From: Microvirga massiliensis
GTDB lineage: Bacteria > Pseudomonadota > Alphaproteobacteria > Rhizobiales > Beijerinckiaceae
Assembly (NCBI RefSeq): GCF_001006805.1
Contig: NZ_LN811351.1
Coordinates: forward strand, 64,883 to 128,882
Length of the DNA: 64,000 nucleotides
Direction: 5' to 3'
Shown here: piece by piece, positions 45,886 to 54,866 of the stretch
Layout of the letters: the number at the start of each line of letters is the position of its first letter
Position numbering within the stretch: the stretch's first letter is position 1
Program-made: the position numbers and the translations under genes
Notes under the pieces: model-generated
What the model was told of the DNA's origin: nothing
The model's input: only the letters and a program-made list of their open reading frames with translations
The model's database searches: none

Positions 45886-47208
45886 ATGTCGTTCCGAAAA
45901 CTCGGCATCGGTGCCGCGGTTGCAGCACTCATCGGAGCCACGGCGCTACCAGCCTTGGCACAGGAGACGATTTACGTCCCGCTCTTTACCTACCGCACCG
46001 GTCCCTTCGCGGGCTCGGGCATTCCAATCGCGAACGGGTTGAGCGACTATCTCGCCATGCTCAACGAGCGCGACGGCGGCATCGGCGGCGTCAAGCTCGC
46101 GATCGAGGAATGCGAGACGGGCTACGACACCAAGAAGGGCGTCGAATGCTACGAAGCCGTGAAGGGCAAGAACCCCGTCATGGTAAATCCCTGGTCCACC
46201 GGCATTACCCTGCCGCTGATCCCACGAGCTGCCGTCGACAAGATCCCGATCCTATCCATGGCCTACGGGCTCTCGGCCTCGGCTCGCGGCGACATCTTCC
46301 CATGGGTGTTCAATCCGCCGAACACCTACTGGGATGGGGCCTCAATGATCATCAAGTATATCGCGGACCAGGAGGGTGGCCTCGACAAGCTCAAAGGCAA
46401 GAAGATCGGCTACATTCATCTCGACGCGAGCTTCGGCAAGGAGCCGATCCCGCTTCTCGAGCAGCTCTCGAAGGATTTCGGCTTCGAGCTGAAGATGTAC
46501 CCGGTCGGCGCGCAGGACATGCAGAACCAGTCATCGCAATGGCTGAGCGTCCGCCGCGATAGGCCCGACTACATGATCATGTACGGTTGGGGCGCCCTCA
46601 ACAGCACGGCCATCAAGGAAGCAGTGCGCATCGGCTATCCGATGAAGAAGTTCATCTCCATCTGGTGGCCGAGCGAGGATGACGCGCGCGGTGCCGGTGA
46701 CGGCGCCAAGGGCTTCAAGACCCTCAACTGGCATGCGACCGGCACGGATTTCCCTGCCATTCAGGACATCATCAAGCACGTGGTCGACAAGGGCCATTCC
46801 AAGGTGTCGAAGGACAAGGTGGGCGAGGTTCTCTACAACCGCGGCGTCTACAACTCGATGCTGATCGCCGAGGGGATCCGCAACGCGCAGAAGCTCACCG
46901 GCAAGAAGGTGGTGACGGGCGAGGACGTGCGGCGCGGCCTCGAGTCCATCAACCTCGATGCGGCCCGCTTGAAGGAACTCGGGTTCGAGGGCTTTGCATC
47001 CCCGATCGCGCTGTCCTGCACCGATCATAACGGCCACCGTGCTGCCTTCATGCAGGAATGGGACGGTGCCAAGTGGGTGAAGATCACCGAGCCGATCGAA
47101 CCCATGACCGACCATGTCCGCGCTCAGCTCGACGCCGCAGCCAAGGATTATGCCGAGAAGAACACCGGCTGGCCCAAGCGTACGGAAGCCTGCGACAAGG
47201 CTTCGTAG
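45886..47208 (+). CDS. Branched-chain-type ABC transporter substrate-binding protein
   Basis: 440-residue periplasmic receptor of the Leu/Ile/Val type. Signal peptide (LGIGAAVAALIGATALPALA, then QETIYV). Segments LFTYRTGPFAGSGIPIANGL and VKLAIEECETGYDTKKGVEC belong to the subgroup linked to aromatic or hydrophobic acid uptake in Hyphomicrobiales, from memory. AGGAGG precedes the ATG. Which acid it binds cannot be told; flanking CoA ligases suggest an aromatic or aliphatic carboxylate rather than an amino acid. Confidence 0.9.
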   Translation: MSFRKLGIGAAVAALIGATALPALAQETIYVPLFTYRTGPFAGSGIPIANGLSDYLAMLNERDGGIGGVKLAIEECETGYDTKKGVECYEAVKGKNPVMVNPWSTGITLPLIPRAAVDKIPILSMAYGLSASARGDIFPWVFNPPNTYWDGASMIIKYIADQEGGLDKLKGKKIGYIHLDASFGKEPIPLLEQLSKDFGFELKMYPVGAQDMQNQSSQWLSVRRDRPDYMIMYGWGALNSTAIKEAVRIGYPMKKFISIWWPSEDDARGAGDGAKGFKTLNWHATGTDFPAIQDIIKHVVDKGHSKVSKDKVGEVLYNRGVYNSMLIAEGIRNAQKLTGKKVVTGEDVRRGLESINLDAARLKELGFEGFASPIALSCTDHNGHRAAFMQEWDGAKWVKITEPIEPMTDHVRAQLDAAAKDYAEKNTGWPKRTEACDKAS

Positions 47209-47261
47209 GACCTCATGGGCCGACATGAGGCAAGGCCGCAGCCTCGCCTCCATGAGCCGAA

Positions 47262-47287
47262 CCGCGGCGCACGCGCCGCGGAATTTC
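47262..47287 (+). terminator. Hairpin between receptor and second ATPase genes
   Basis: Arms CCGCGGCGC and GCGCCGCGG, nine bases with a two-base loop, followed by AATTTC. A second smaller stem (CCTCATG/CATGAGG) directly follows the receptor stop at 47212-47230. Such hairpins after receptor genes commonly reduce read-through or protect upstream mRNA, giving more receptor than permease. Confidence 0.5.
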
Positions 47288-47306
47288 GTCAGGAGATGCG
47301 AAATCC

Positions 47307-48155
47307 ATGACTGCCGCCGTGCAGACCGCGCCCGCAACCAGCGCCTCGCCTGCTGAAACGATCCTGTCGGTCAACAACATCGAGGTGATCTACGATCACG
47401 TCATTCTCGTCCTGAAGGGTGTCTCCCTGGCCGTGCCGCGCGGAGGGATCGTGGCGCTCCTCGGCGCCAACGGGGCCGGCAAGACCACGACTCTCAAGGC
47501 GATCTCGAATCTCCTGCGGGCCGAGCGCGGCGAGGTCACGAAAGGCACGATCGTATTCGACGGTGAGCGCGTCGACCGCCTGTCGCCGAACGAGCTCGTG
47601 CGCCGCGGCTGTATTCAGGTTCTCGAAGGCCGCCATTGCTTCGGCCATCTCACGATCGAAGAGAATCTTCTAACCGGTGCCTTCACGCGCCGCGACGGCA
47701 ATGCTGCGATCAAGCGGGATCTCGAGCGGATCTATGAATTTTTCCCGCGCCTGCGGCAGCGTCGCACTTCGATGGCGGGCTATACCTCCGGCGGCGAGCA
47801 GCAGATGTGCGCGATTGGACGCGCGATGATGTCCCGGCCGAAGATGATCCTGCTCGACGAGCCCTCGATGGGCCTCGCGCCGCAGATCGTCGAGGAGATC
47901 TTCGAGATCGTCAACAAGCTCAATGCGAGCGAGAATGTCTCGTTCCTGCTCGCAGAGCAGAACACCAACATGGCGCTGAAATACGCGACCTACGGCTACA
48001 TCCTCGAGACCGGCCGCGTCGTGATGGACGGGCCCGCGAAGATGCTGCGCGAGAACGAGGACGTGAAGGAATTCTATCTCGGCGTTGCGGAGGGCAACCG
48101 CCGCTCGTTCCGGGAGGTCAAGAGCTACAAGCGCCGCAAGCGCTGGCTCGCCTGA
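47307..48155 (+). CDS. Branched-chain-type ABC transporter ATP-binding protein (LivF-like)
   Basis: 282-residue ATPase with Walker A GANGAGKTTTLKAI, signature SGGEQQMCAIGRAMM, Walker B MILLDEPSMGLAPQ and H-loop replaced by LLAEQNTNMA, as in LivF proteins. It completes the five-part importer begun at 42786. An approximately 30-residue tail rich in Lys/Arg (REVKSYKRRKRWLA) is slightly longer than usual. Confidence 0.92.
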   Translation: MTAAVQTAPATSASPAETILSVNNIEVIYDHVILVLKGVSLAVPRGGIVALLGANGAGKTTTLKAISNLLRAERGEVTKGTIVFDGERVDRLSPNELVRRGCIQVLEGRHCFGHLTIEENLLTGAFTRRDGNAAIKRDLERIYEFFPRLRQRRTSMAGYTSGGEQQMCAIGRAMMSRPKMILLDEPSMGLAPQIVEEIFEIVNKLNASENVSFLLAEQNTNMALKYATYGYILETGRVVMDGPAKMLRENEDVKEFYLGVAEGNRRSFREVKSYKRRKRWLA

Positions 48156-48299
48156 TTGCGGTAACGCCGCTTTCTTCGCAGATTGCCCGAAGCGCAATAC
48201 GCCATCGAGCGGTAATCGTGTGCAGATCATGTATCTGCTGCGGGCGCGCGAATGAGATCGTCGGGTGGCGAGCGCGAATCACGAACAAGGGAGAGGTCC

Positions 48300-49532
48300 A
48301 TGCCGGAATTGTACGATGATCGCGAAAGCCATGCGCCGGAGGAGCGGGAGCGGGAGCTGTTCGGGCGCCTGCCCGAAATTCTCCGTCGCGCCATGAAGGC
48401 GCCGGCCTATGCAGGGCACCTCGCCGGAATCGATCCCGGCGCGATCACCAGCCGCGAGGCGCTCGCGACGTTGCCGATTATCCGGAAATCGGACCTGCCG
48501 AGTCTCCAGAAGGCGACGCCACCCTTTGCGGGCTTCGTTTCGGCGGCACCAGGGAGCTTTGCGCATCTCTTCACCTCGCCGGGACCGATCTACGAATCGG
48601 AAGGAACGCAGGCCGACCCCTGGCGCGCCGCCCGGGCGCTCTTTGCGGCCGGTTTCCGAGCCGGCGACGTCGTGCTGAACACCTTCAGCTATCACCTCGT
48701 CCCGGGCGGTCTCATGCTTGATTCCGGGGCACGGGCCCTCGGCTGTGCCGTGATCCCGGCCGGGCCCGGCAATACCGAGCAACAGCTCGAATTGATCGAA
48801 ATCTACCGGCCGGCGGCCTATTGCGGCACGCCCGATTTCCTCAAGATCCTCCTCGATGCCGGCGCCACGGCCGGACGGGACGTCTCGTCTCTGAAGCGGG
48901 CGGTCGTGTCCGGGGCCGCGTTCCCCCGCAGCCTGCAGGAGGAGATCGCCGACCGTGGCGTCGAGGCGATGCAGGCCTATGCGACGGCCGATCTCGGGAT
49001 CATCGCCTTTGAGACCGAGGCCCGCGACGGTATGATCGTGAACGAGGACATTATCCTGGAAGTCGTGCGGCCGGGCACCGGGGATCCGGTTCCGGACGGG
49101 GAAGTGGGAGAGGTCGTCGTGACCTCTCTCGACCCGCACCATGCCTGGATCCGCTTGGCGCTCGGTGATCTGACGGTGGTCCTCCCGGGAGTGAGCTCCT
49201 GCGGCCGTACGAACATGCGCATTCGCGGCTGGATGGGACGTGCGGACCAGACTACGAAAGTCAAGGGTATGTTCGTGCGCCCGGAGCAGGTGGCAGAGGT
49301 TGCACGCCGTCATCCCGAGTTGAAGCGGCTCCGGCTCGTCGTCTCGCGCATGGGAGAGATCGATACCATGACTCTTCGCGCGGAGGCGGAGCAGACGAGC
49401 ACGGCGCTCTCGCACGAGGTCGCCGAAACGCTGCAGACCGTCATGAAGCTGAAAGGCACGGTGGAACTCGTCCCTCCGGGAACACTGCCGAACGACGGCA
49501 AGGTGATCGCGGACGAACGCAGCCAGGGGTGA
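48300..49532 (+). CDS. PaaK-like phenylacetate-CoA ligase family protein, degenerate P-loop
   Basis: 410 residues similar to phenylacetate-CoA ligases: a PaaK-type start (RLPEILRRAMKAPAYAGHLA, IDPGAITSREALATLPIIRK) and a regular C-terminal domain (GWMGRADQTTKVKGMFVRPE, with the A10-like region absent after VIADERSQG). At the position of the ATP-binding loop SSGTTGKPT the sequence is TSPGPIYESEGT, and the usual Y-G-x-T/S-E core reads YATADLG. It may use a modified adenylation site or act without ATP. The ATG at 48300 has GGGAGAG upstream. Last gene of the uptake cluster. Confidence 0.8.
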   Translation: MPELYDDRESHAPEERERELFGRLPEILRRAMKAPAYAGHLAGIDPGAITSREALATLPIIRKSDLPSLQKATPPFAGFVSAAPGSFAHLFTSPGPIYESEGTQADPWRAARALFAAGFRAGDVVLNTFSYHLVPGGLMLDSGARALGCAVIPAGPGNTEQQLELIEIYRPAAYCGTPDFLKILLDAGATAGRDVSSLKRAVVSGAAFPRSLQEEIADRGVEAMQAYATADLGIIAFETEARDGMIVNEDIILEVVRPGTGDPVPDGEVGEVVVTSLDPHHAWIRLALGDLTVVLPGVSSCGRTNMRIRGWMGRADQTTKVKGMFVRPEQVAEVARRHPELKRLRLVVSRMGEIDTMTLRAEAEQTSTALSHEVAETLQTVMKLKGTVELVPPGTLPNDGKVIADERSQG

Positions 49533-49552
49533 GGGCTGTGCCTTTGCGCCTG

Positions 49553-49600
49553 CGGCCCGCAAGGACGGAAGTGCGGCGGTAGGGGCAGTGCATCGCGCCT
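49553..49600. repeat. Dispersed repeat, partial copy C
   Basis: CGCAAGGACGGAAGTGCGGC and the following AGGGGCAGTGCATCGCGC (49559-49595) match 32560-32600 of copy A (CGCAAGGACGGCAGTGCGGA, then AGGGGCAGTGCATCACGC) with about four differences. Only this end of the repeat is present. It lies in the convergent gap between the PaaK-like gene and the HNH gene. Confidence 0.7.
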
Positions 49601-49613
49601 GCAGCTCACAGCG

Positions 49614-50351
49614 CTACGGCGCAATCGAAGCGTGCTCGACGGCGGCGCGGCGCGCCTTTGCGCGGCCGCCGGCCTCTCCGGCACATTTGATGGTGTGAGC
49701 CTCGCGGGTGACCACCTGCAAATTCGGAATGCCCCAGAAGGCCAGAAGATCCGGCCATGGCTCATGACGGTGCTCACGCCAGACCTGGAATAATGGCACC
49801 TTGTGATCAACCTGTGCGCCGCGCAGGAGCCGCTTGCGCGTGACTGCGCAACGAAGCCTTTGCCGCTTCTTGAGCAGCACCGCATTCGCATGCGGCGCCG
49901 TCCAGAACTTCCACGCGGTGACACAGGCCTGGTGCCAGGTTGCCCGTCGGCTCGGGCGGCCGTCGCCCCAGATGTCCCGATGCCAGCCATAGCGGTAGAC
50001 GGGCTGCCCGCAGACGCAGCAGACGCCGTGCCCGCGCCAATGTGCGGCCTCGCGATAGGGCGCCGGCGGCGTCCGGAAATGGGTCGGAAGCCCGTCGCGG
50101 CGGTCGATATCGAGAGTCCACGACCATCCGTCCGGAGCGCCCGTCTGCGCCGCGAGCGCGCGCGCGAGTCGGTCGGCACGCAGCGGATGCGCCTGCCAGT
50201 AGGCCTGCACGGCCTCCGATAGCGTATCGGGAACGCGCCGCATCGAGACGACCTTCCGCCAGACGGCATTCGGAAAGCGCGGCGGCAGCTGTGAATAGAG
50301 GCGCGCGAGAGCGAGTTCGTTGCGGTGTGCGAATCGAGTCTGGCGATTCAT
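49614..50351 (-). CDS. HNH endonuclease family protein
   Basis: 245 residues. An N-terminal helical part is followed by a Cys/His cluster (GVCCVCGQPVYRYGWHRDIW, then WHQACVTAW) and an HNH core near the end: VDHKVPLFQVW, then WGIPNLQVVTREAHTIKCAG. The core His/Asn/His pattern fits metal-dependent DNA nucleases. No mobile element or restriction partner is nearby. It could be a housekeeping or domesticated homing-type nuclease. Confidence 0.75.
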   Translation of the reverse strand: MNRQTRFAHRNELALARLYSQLPPRFPNAVWRKVVSMRRVPDTLSEAVQAYWQAHPLRADRLARALAAQTGAPDGWSWTLDIDRRDGLPTHFRTPPAPYREAAHWRGHGVCCVCGQPVYRYGWHRDIWGDGRPSRRATWHQACVTAWKFWTAPHANAVLLKKRQRLRCAVTRKRLLRGAQVDHKVPLFQVWREHRHEPWPDLLAFWGIPNLQVVTREAHTIKCAGEAGGRAKARRAAVEHASIAP

Positions 50352-50456
50352 CGTATGAGTATGAACGCGGTGTTATGGCGGGAATGCGCAATGGAAGACG
50401 GACAATAGTGCTTCGCGGGTTAGCGAAACTTGAACCGTGATCGGGGTGTCGAGAGT

Positions 50457-51161
50457 CTAATCCAGCCGCCAGTCGATCGTTCCGCGCCCCTTCTCCTCCA
50501 GGAACGCGTTCGCACGGCTGAAGGGATGGGTTCCGCGGAAATCGTTCTTGCGGTTGAGCGGGGAGGGGTGCCCGGACTCGATGACGAGATGCTTGCGGTC
50601 ATCGATGAGCCCACTGCGGGCGCGGGCCGGCTGACCCCAGAGGAGAAAGGCGACAGCCGGCTGATGGGCCGAAACCGCAGCGATCACCTGATCGGCCAAG
50701 GCCTGCCAGCCGAATCCCATATGGGCGCCCGAACTGCCGGCCTCGACCGTGAGTGCCGTGTTGAGGAGGAGGACGCCCTGTTCCGCCCATCGGCTCAGGT
50801 CTCCCGAGGTCGGCCTCGGGAGATCGAGATCGGCCGCCATCTCGGACAGGATCACCCGCAGCGAGGCCGGCAGCCGCCGGCTGCCGCGGTACGAGAAGGC
50901 GAGGCCATGCGCATCGCCAGGCGTCGGGTACGGATCCTGACCCAGGATGACAGCACGGACGCGGGAGAGCGGAGTCTCGCGCAGGGCGGCGAGGACGTAT
51001 TGTGGCGGCGGCAGGACCACGGCACCGGCGGCGATGCGCTCGTCGATGCGCGCCGCGATCGCGACGGCCGTGCCGTCGCGGAAGAACGGCAGATCCCGCC
51101 ACTCACGAGAGGCGGGATCGGCGCAGAAGGCCGCGACGGCATCCGAAACCGGACCGGTCAT
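50457..51161 (-). CDS. ung: Uracil-DNA glycosylase, family 1
   Basis: 234-residue DNA repair enzyme that removes uracil. Catalytic motif A is VILGQDPYPTPGDAHGLAFS with the general-base Asp in GQDPY, and motif B is SGHPSPLNRKN. VLLLNTALTVEAGSSGAHMG is the typical mid-domain. Its stop region is free, but its start overlaps the stop of the nucleotidase-like gene by four bases (ATGA), so both are read in one transcript. Confidence 0.95.
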   Translation of the reverse strand: MTGPVSDAVAAFCADPASREWRDLPFFRDGTAVAIAARIDERIAAGAVVLPPPQYVLAALRETPLSRVRAVILGQDPYPTPGDAHGLAFSYRGSRRLPASLRVILSEMAADLDLPRPTSGDLSRWAEQGVLLLNTALTVEAGSSGAHMGFGWQALADQVIAAVSAHQPAVAFLLWGQPARARSGLIDDRKHLVIESGHPSPLNRKNDFRGTHPFSRANAFLEEKGRGTIDWRLD

Positions 51162-52687
51162 CGGATCACGATACGACGTTCGACCTTCGGATCGACCGTT
51201 CCCTTGCTGCGCACATAGATCATCACTTCGTTCGCGAGGAGGTTCCCATCCGTTGCGCCGATGAGAACGCGCCCGCGGCCGAATGCCAAGTAGCCGTCAC
51301 CTCCGGCGAGCATGAAGTTATTGGTAGCCACCCGGTATCTTTTCGCGGGGTCGAGCGGCTCGCCGTTCACCTCGATCTTCACGATGCGCGAACCGACAGG
51401 CGCCTTTGCGTCGACTTCGATCCGCAAGCCGGAAACCTGGGGAAAGCGGCCCGCGCCTTGCTGGAAGCGCGAGACACCGTTCTCAAGCGCGTCCTTGATG
51501 TCGATACCTGCCATCTCGACCATGCTGGTCGTATTGCCGAAGGGGAGTTCGGAAAGAATGTCGCGACGGGTCAACTGCGTACCGGCGGGATAGAGCCTGT
51601 TGGCACGAATGCCGCCGCCATTGGTGATCGCGACATCCGCACCGGTCAATGCGCGGATCGCGTCGGCAATCAGATTGCCGATTGCCGCCTCCTGCGAGCG
51701 AACCGTGATCGAGCGGCTGTCGAGCTCCGTCACGGTCGTGCCGATCTCGACATCGAGCTCCTTGGAGAGCATCGCCTCGTAACGTTCGACGGCTGCGAGC
51801 ACCTCCGGATCGGGATCGAGGGTGGTGGAATCATGTACGCGGAAACTCGGAGCCCAGGTGATTTTCCTTTCGCTCCCTCCGTGGGTCGCGGAGACGACGA
51901 AATCGATCGCCGTCACGAAATTTCCTTCCTCGCTCGATTCCACCATGACGGTGCGGCCATCGTAGCCGATTGCGAGATCGTGGTCGTGCCCGGTCAGCAG
52001 GATGTCGACGAGGCGCGAGCGCACGATCGCGTAGTCGGTCTCGCGATCCGCGTGCGCGACGCAGACGACGAGGTCTGCTCCTTGCTCGCGCAACTTCCCG
52101 GCTTCGGATCGCAGGGTTTCGAGCTCAGCCGCAAATCGTAAATCGCCCGGCTGCGACATTCCCGGCGTCGCCGCGAGCGCCAGCCCCACGACGCCGACCT
52201 TCACGGACCCGAGCGTGAAGATCTCGGAATCCCTCACTCCCGGAACGGGCGTTCCGTCGGCCTGGCGCACATTGGCGGCGAAGAATGGAAATTTCGCTTC
52301 GCCCATTCGCTGCAGGTAGATGTCCTTTCCGAAGTCGAATTCGTGATTGCCGGGAACAAAGACATCCGGCCGGATCATGTTCGTGAGCTCGACGATGTGG
52401 GCGCCCTGGTCGAAGCCGGACATGAGCGACGGGGAGAAGGTGTCCCCGGCATGGCAGAAGAGCATCGGCACCCCGCGGGCCCGCTCCTGCTTCACGACCG
52501 CCGCGAGCTTCGCGAAGCCTCCGCGCCCCTTCACGCCGGACATCTTGTAGATGTCGTTCACGAGCAGCAGGCTGAACGTCGCGTCAGATGGCGCGGCGGC
52601 GGCCTCGTCACGGCTGCCGATCATCGTGACCGACAGTCCGGCTCCGAGTCCCAATCCCAGCGTCTGGCGGCGCGAAACTGTCGCCAT
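51158..52687 (-). CDS. Tat-exported metallophosphatase/5'-nucleotidase family protein
   Basis: 509 residues, UshA-like. A twin-arginine signal (SRRQTLGLGLGAGLSVTM) is followed by a calcineurin-like domain with CHAGDTFSPS, VFVPGNHEFDFG, and GHDHDLAIG. The C-terminal nucleotide-binding half has GADVAITNGGGIRANRL and NNFMLAGGDGYLAFG. The first metal motif, normally D-x-H, reads VNDIYKMSG, with Tyr in place of His. ATG at 52687 has GGGGGAG upstream. A periplasmic nucleotide scavenging role is likely. Confidence 0.88.
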   Translation of the reverse strand: MATVSRRQTLGLGLGAGLSVTMIGSRDEAAAAPSDATFSLLLVNDIYKMSGVKGRGGFAKLAAVVKQERARGVPMLFCHAGDTFSPSLMSGFDQGAHIVELTNMIRPDVFVPGNHEFDFGKDIYLQRMGEAKFPFFAANVRQADGTPVPGVRDSEIFTLGSVKVGVVGLALAATPGMSQPGDLRFAAELETLRSEAGKLREQGADLVVCVAHADRETDYAIVRSRLVDILLTGHDHDLAIGYDGRTVMVESSEEGNFVTAIDFVVSATHGGSERKITWAPSFRVHDSTTLDPDPEVLAAVERYEAMLSKELDVEIGTTVTELDSRSITVRSQEAAIGNLIADAIRALTGADVAITNGGGIRANRLYPAGTQLTRRDILSELPFGNTTSMVEMAGIDIKDALENGVSRFQQGAGRFPQVSGLRIEVDAKAPVGSRIVKIEVNGEPLDPAKRYRVATNNFMLAGGDGYLAFGRGRVLIGATDGNLLANEVMIYVRSKGTVDPKVERRIVIR

Positions 52688-52931
52688 GGTGTGCTCCCCC
52701 TGCGAGCGCTCGAGGATGCGGTCCCGCGCCTCGACTCGCAAGGGAGATGCGTTACCTCGAGTTGCCCGACCGAGAGGGGCAGGCCGGCATCCCGGACCGA
52801 GCTCATCCGTGACGCCGTGACGCGCGGCTCGAGCACTGGCTGATTTGCACAGTGAGGCGGACGCCTTATGTATTCCGACGTCGAGCGCGGCTTTCGCAAG
52901 GGAGCCGCGCTGTGCGTTGGGAGAGCACCCT

Positions 52932-53996
52932 ATGAACAGCCAGGCTGATCCGTCCTCCTTCGAGGCCTCGGGCGTGCGCCCCGTGGACCATCCCGTCGTG
53001 CGGACGGGCCGGATCGGGGTCCTCCTGATGAATCTCGGCACCCCCGAGGCGACCGATTACTGGTCGATGCGCCGCTACCTCAAGGAGTTCCTCTCGGACC
53101 GGCGGGTCATCGAAACCCCGAGGCTGATCTGGTGGCCGGTTCTGAACCTGATCGTCCTCTCGACCCGGCCCGGTCGGAAGGGCCGCGATTACGAGACGAT
53201 CTGGAACCGGGATCGCAACGAAGGTCCTCTCAAGACCATCACTCGCGCCCAGGCCGAGGATCTCACGAGCCATCTCCGCGCCGTGGCGGGCGACCGGGTC
53301 AGCGTCGATTGGGCCATGCGCTACGGAAAGCCCGAGGTAGGCCCGCGCATCCAGGCGCTGCTCGACCAGGGTTGCGACCGCATCCTGCTCGTGCCGCTCT
53401 ATCCGCAATACTCGGCAGCGACGTCCGCGACCGCCTGCGATCAGGCGTTCCGCGCCTTGATGCAGATGCGCTGGCAGCCGACGATCAGGATCTCGCCCCC
53501 CTATCACGACGATCCCGTCTATATCGATGCCGTCGTGGCCTCGATGCGCCGGGATCTCGCGAAACTCGATTTCGAGCCTGAAGTCATTCTCGTGTCATTT
53601 CACGGCGTGCCGAAAGAATATCTCCTGAAAGGGGATCCCTATCACTGCCAATGCGTGAAAACCTGGCGGCTCATGCGGGAGGCCTTCGGCTGGCCGGAGG
53701 ATCGCTTCCGGATCAGCTTCCAGTCGCGATTCGGGCCCGACGAATGGCTCAAGCCCTATACCGATGAAACGGTGAAGAGCCTGGCAGAATCCAGTGTGAA
53801 GCGCATGGCGATCGTTGCGCCCGGGTTTACAGCCGATTGCCTCGAGACCCTCGAGGAGCTCGATGTCGAAAACCGGGAGATCTTCCTGCACAATGGCGGC
53901 GAGTCATTCGCCTATCTGCCCTGCCTCAACGACAGCGAGGACGGGATGCGCGTGATCCGGCACATCGTGGATCGCGAATTGCAAGGCTGGATCTGA
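52932..53996 (+). CDS. hemH: Ferrochelatase
   Basis: 354-residue enzyme that inserts Fe2+ into protoporphyrin IX, the last step of haem synthesis. Family segments: GVLLMNLGTPEATDYWSMRR at the start, LYPQYSAATSATACDQAF, the metal-binding His in VSFHGVPKEYLLKGDPY, RFGPDEWLKPYTDETV, and the Glu in HNGGESFAYLPCLND. ATG at 52932 chosen by family length; the frame opens 29 codons earlier. It is divergent from the nucleotidase gene. Confidence 0.95.
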   Translation: MNSQADPSSFEASGVRPVDHPVVRTGRIGVLLMNLGTPEATDYWSMRRYLKEFLSDRRVIETPRLIWWPVLNLIVLSTRPGRKGRDYETIWNRDRNEGPLKTITRAQAEDLTSHLRAVAGDRVSVDWAMRYGKPEVGPRIQALLDQGCDRILLVPLYPQYSAATSATACDQAFRALMQMRWQPTIRISPPYHDDPVYIDAVVASMRRDLAKLDFEPEVILVSFHGVPKEYLLKGDPYHCQCVKTWRLMREAFGWPEDRFRISFQSRFGPDEWLKPYTDETVKSLAESSVKRMAIVAPGFTADCLETLEELDVENREIFLHNGGESFAYLPCLNDSEDGMRVIRHIVDRELQGWI

Positions 53997-54023
53997 GGCC
54001 TTCCGGTTACGCGCCTGCTCCCG

Positions 54024-54344
54024 TCAGCTCCAGCGGCGGCGAGCAGGCTCTTCCTTGGAAGGGCGGAGGCTCGCCAGAGCCTGGAACTGGAGCTCGGAAA
54101 GATAGCGCAGGCAAGGGGCACGCCTGCGTGAATAGGCTTCCTCGAGCCGGATCCGGAACTGCCGCTTCAATTCGGGATGAGTTGCGCTCGACTCGAGCTG
54201 CGCGAGCTCTTGTTCGTGCTCGAGCGCGAGGTCTGCAAGAAATTTGAGCGCCGACTGCATGGCGGGGAGCAGCTCCGGCGGATAGGTTACGCTCTCGCCG
54301 TACTGGTCCGACTCGACACGCAACACACTTTCGCCTTTGAGCAT
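54024..54344 (-). CDS. Hypothetical small protein
   Basis: 106 residues, mostly helical and charged: GESVTYPPELLPAMQSALKF, LADLALEHEQELAQLESSAT, RQFRIRLEEAYSRRRAPCLR. GGGAGG lies seven bases before the ATG at 54344. Not a family that I recognise. Convergent with hemH. Confidence 0.6.
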   Translation of the reverse strand: MLKGESVLRVESDQYGESVTYPPELLPAMQSALKFLADLALEHEQELAQLESSATHPELKRQFRIRLEEAYSRRRAPCLRYLSELQFQALASLRPSKEEPARRRWS

Positions 54345-54866
54345 ATTTCCCTCCCGCCCTCGATCTACTTTCATTCTTATTGTGGGAATCCTGGCATAGG
54401 CCACAGGTCGAAGCAATGAATATTACGTAAAGGAATGTCAGAAAGGAGACGCAACTGCCAAGGTTGAGAAGGAGCCTTACGTGCCGCGAGCCATTCGACA
54501 GCCAAATCGGCTCGTTTCGACGCGTGAGTCAGCTCTCGGACGCGGGAGAAGGCCGAAAACCGGCCATCGGTGTCACTGCGCGGCCAAAGTGGCGGTCGGG
54601 TGTGTGGCGATCGGTCTCAAGCCGGAACGGGCTGCGCAGCGGACCAGTCAGGACTCTGCAGCGAATCGTGAACGCCGCTCGCAGCGCTCCCTTCCAGGCT
54701 CGAGGCCCCACATACAGTAGATACGGACGGATGCTGCATAGGCTCCATCCGGAGATCCCCGGAGCGCTGCGCACGAAATCGTTTCCAGGCGCATGAACAA
54801 GCCCTGTCTGTAGGGCGCCCTTGGCCTGAGACGGATCTGCCAGGGTGCAGGATCTTTAGGTTCAGC
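54345..54866. other. Intergenic region without a supported gene
   Basis: 522 bases. Several open frames of 79-110 codons occur on both strands, but they start without ribosome sites, overlap each other and resemble no family. An AT-richer stretch near 54415-54445 could hold a promoter for the small gene on the minus strand. Decayed coding sequence is possible. Confidence 0.35.

Noticed and set aside
54464-54796. A 110-codon frame in the gap before the hydroxyacid dehydrogenase
   Set aside because: No ribosome site, overlapping alternatives on both strands and no family likeness; possibly decayed sequence.
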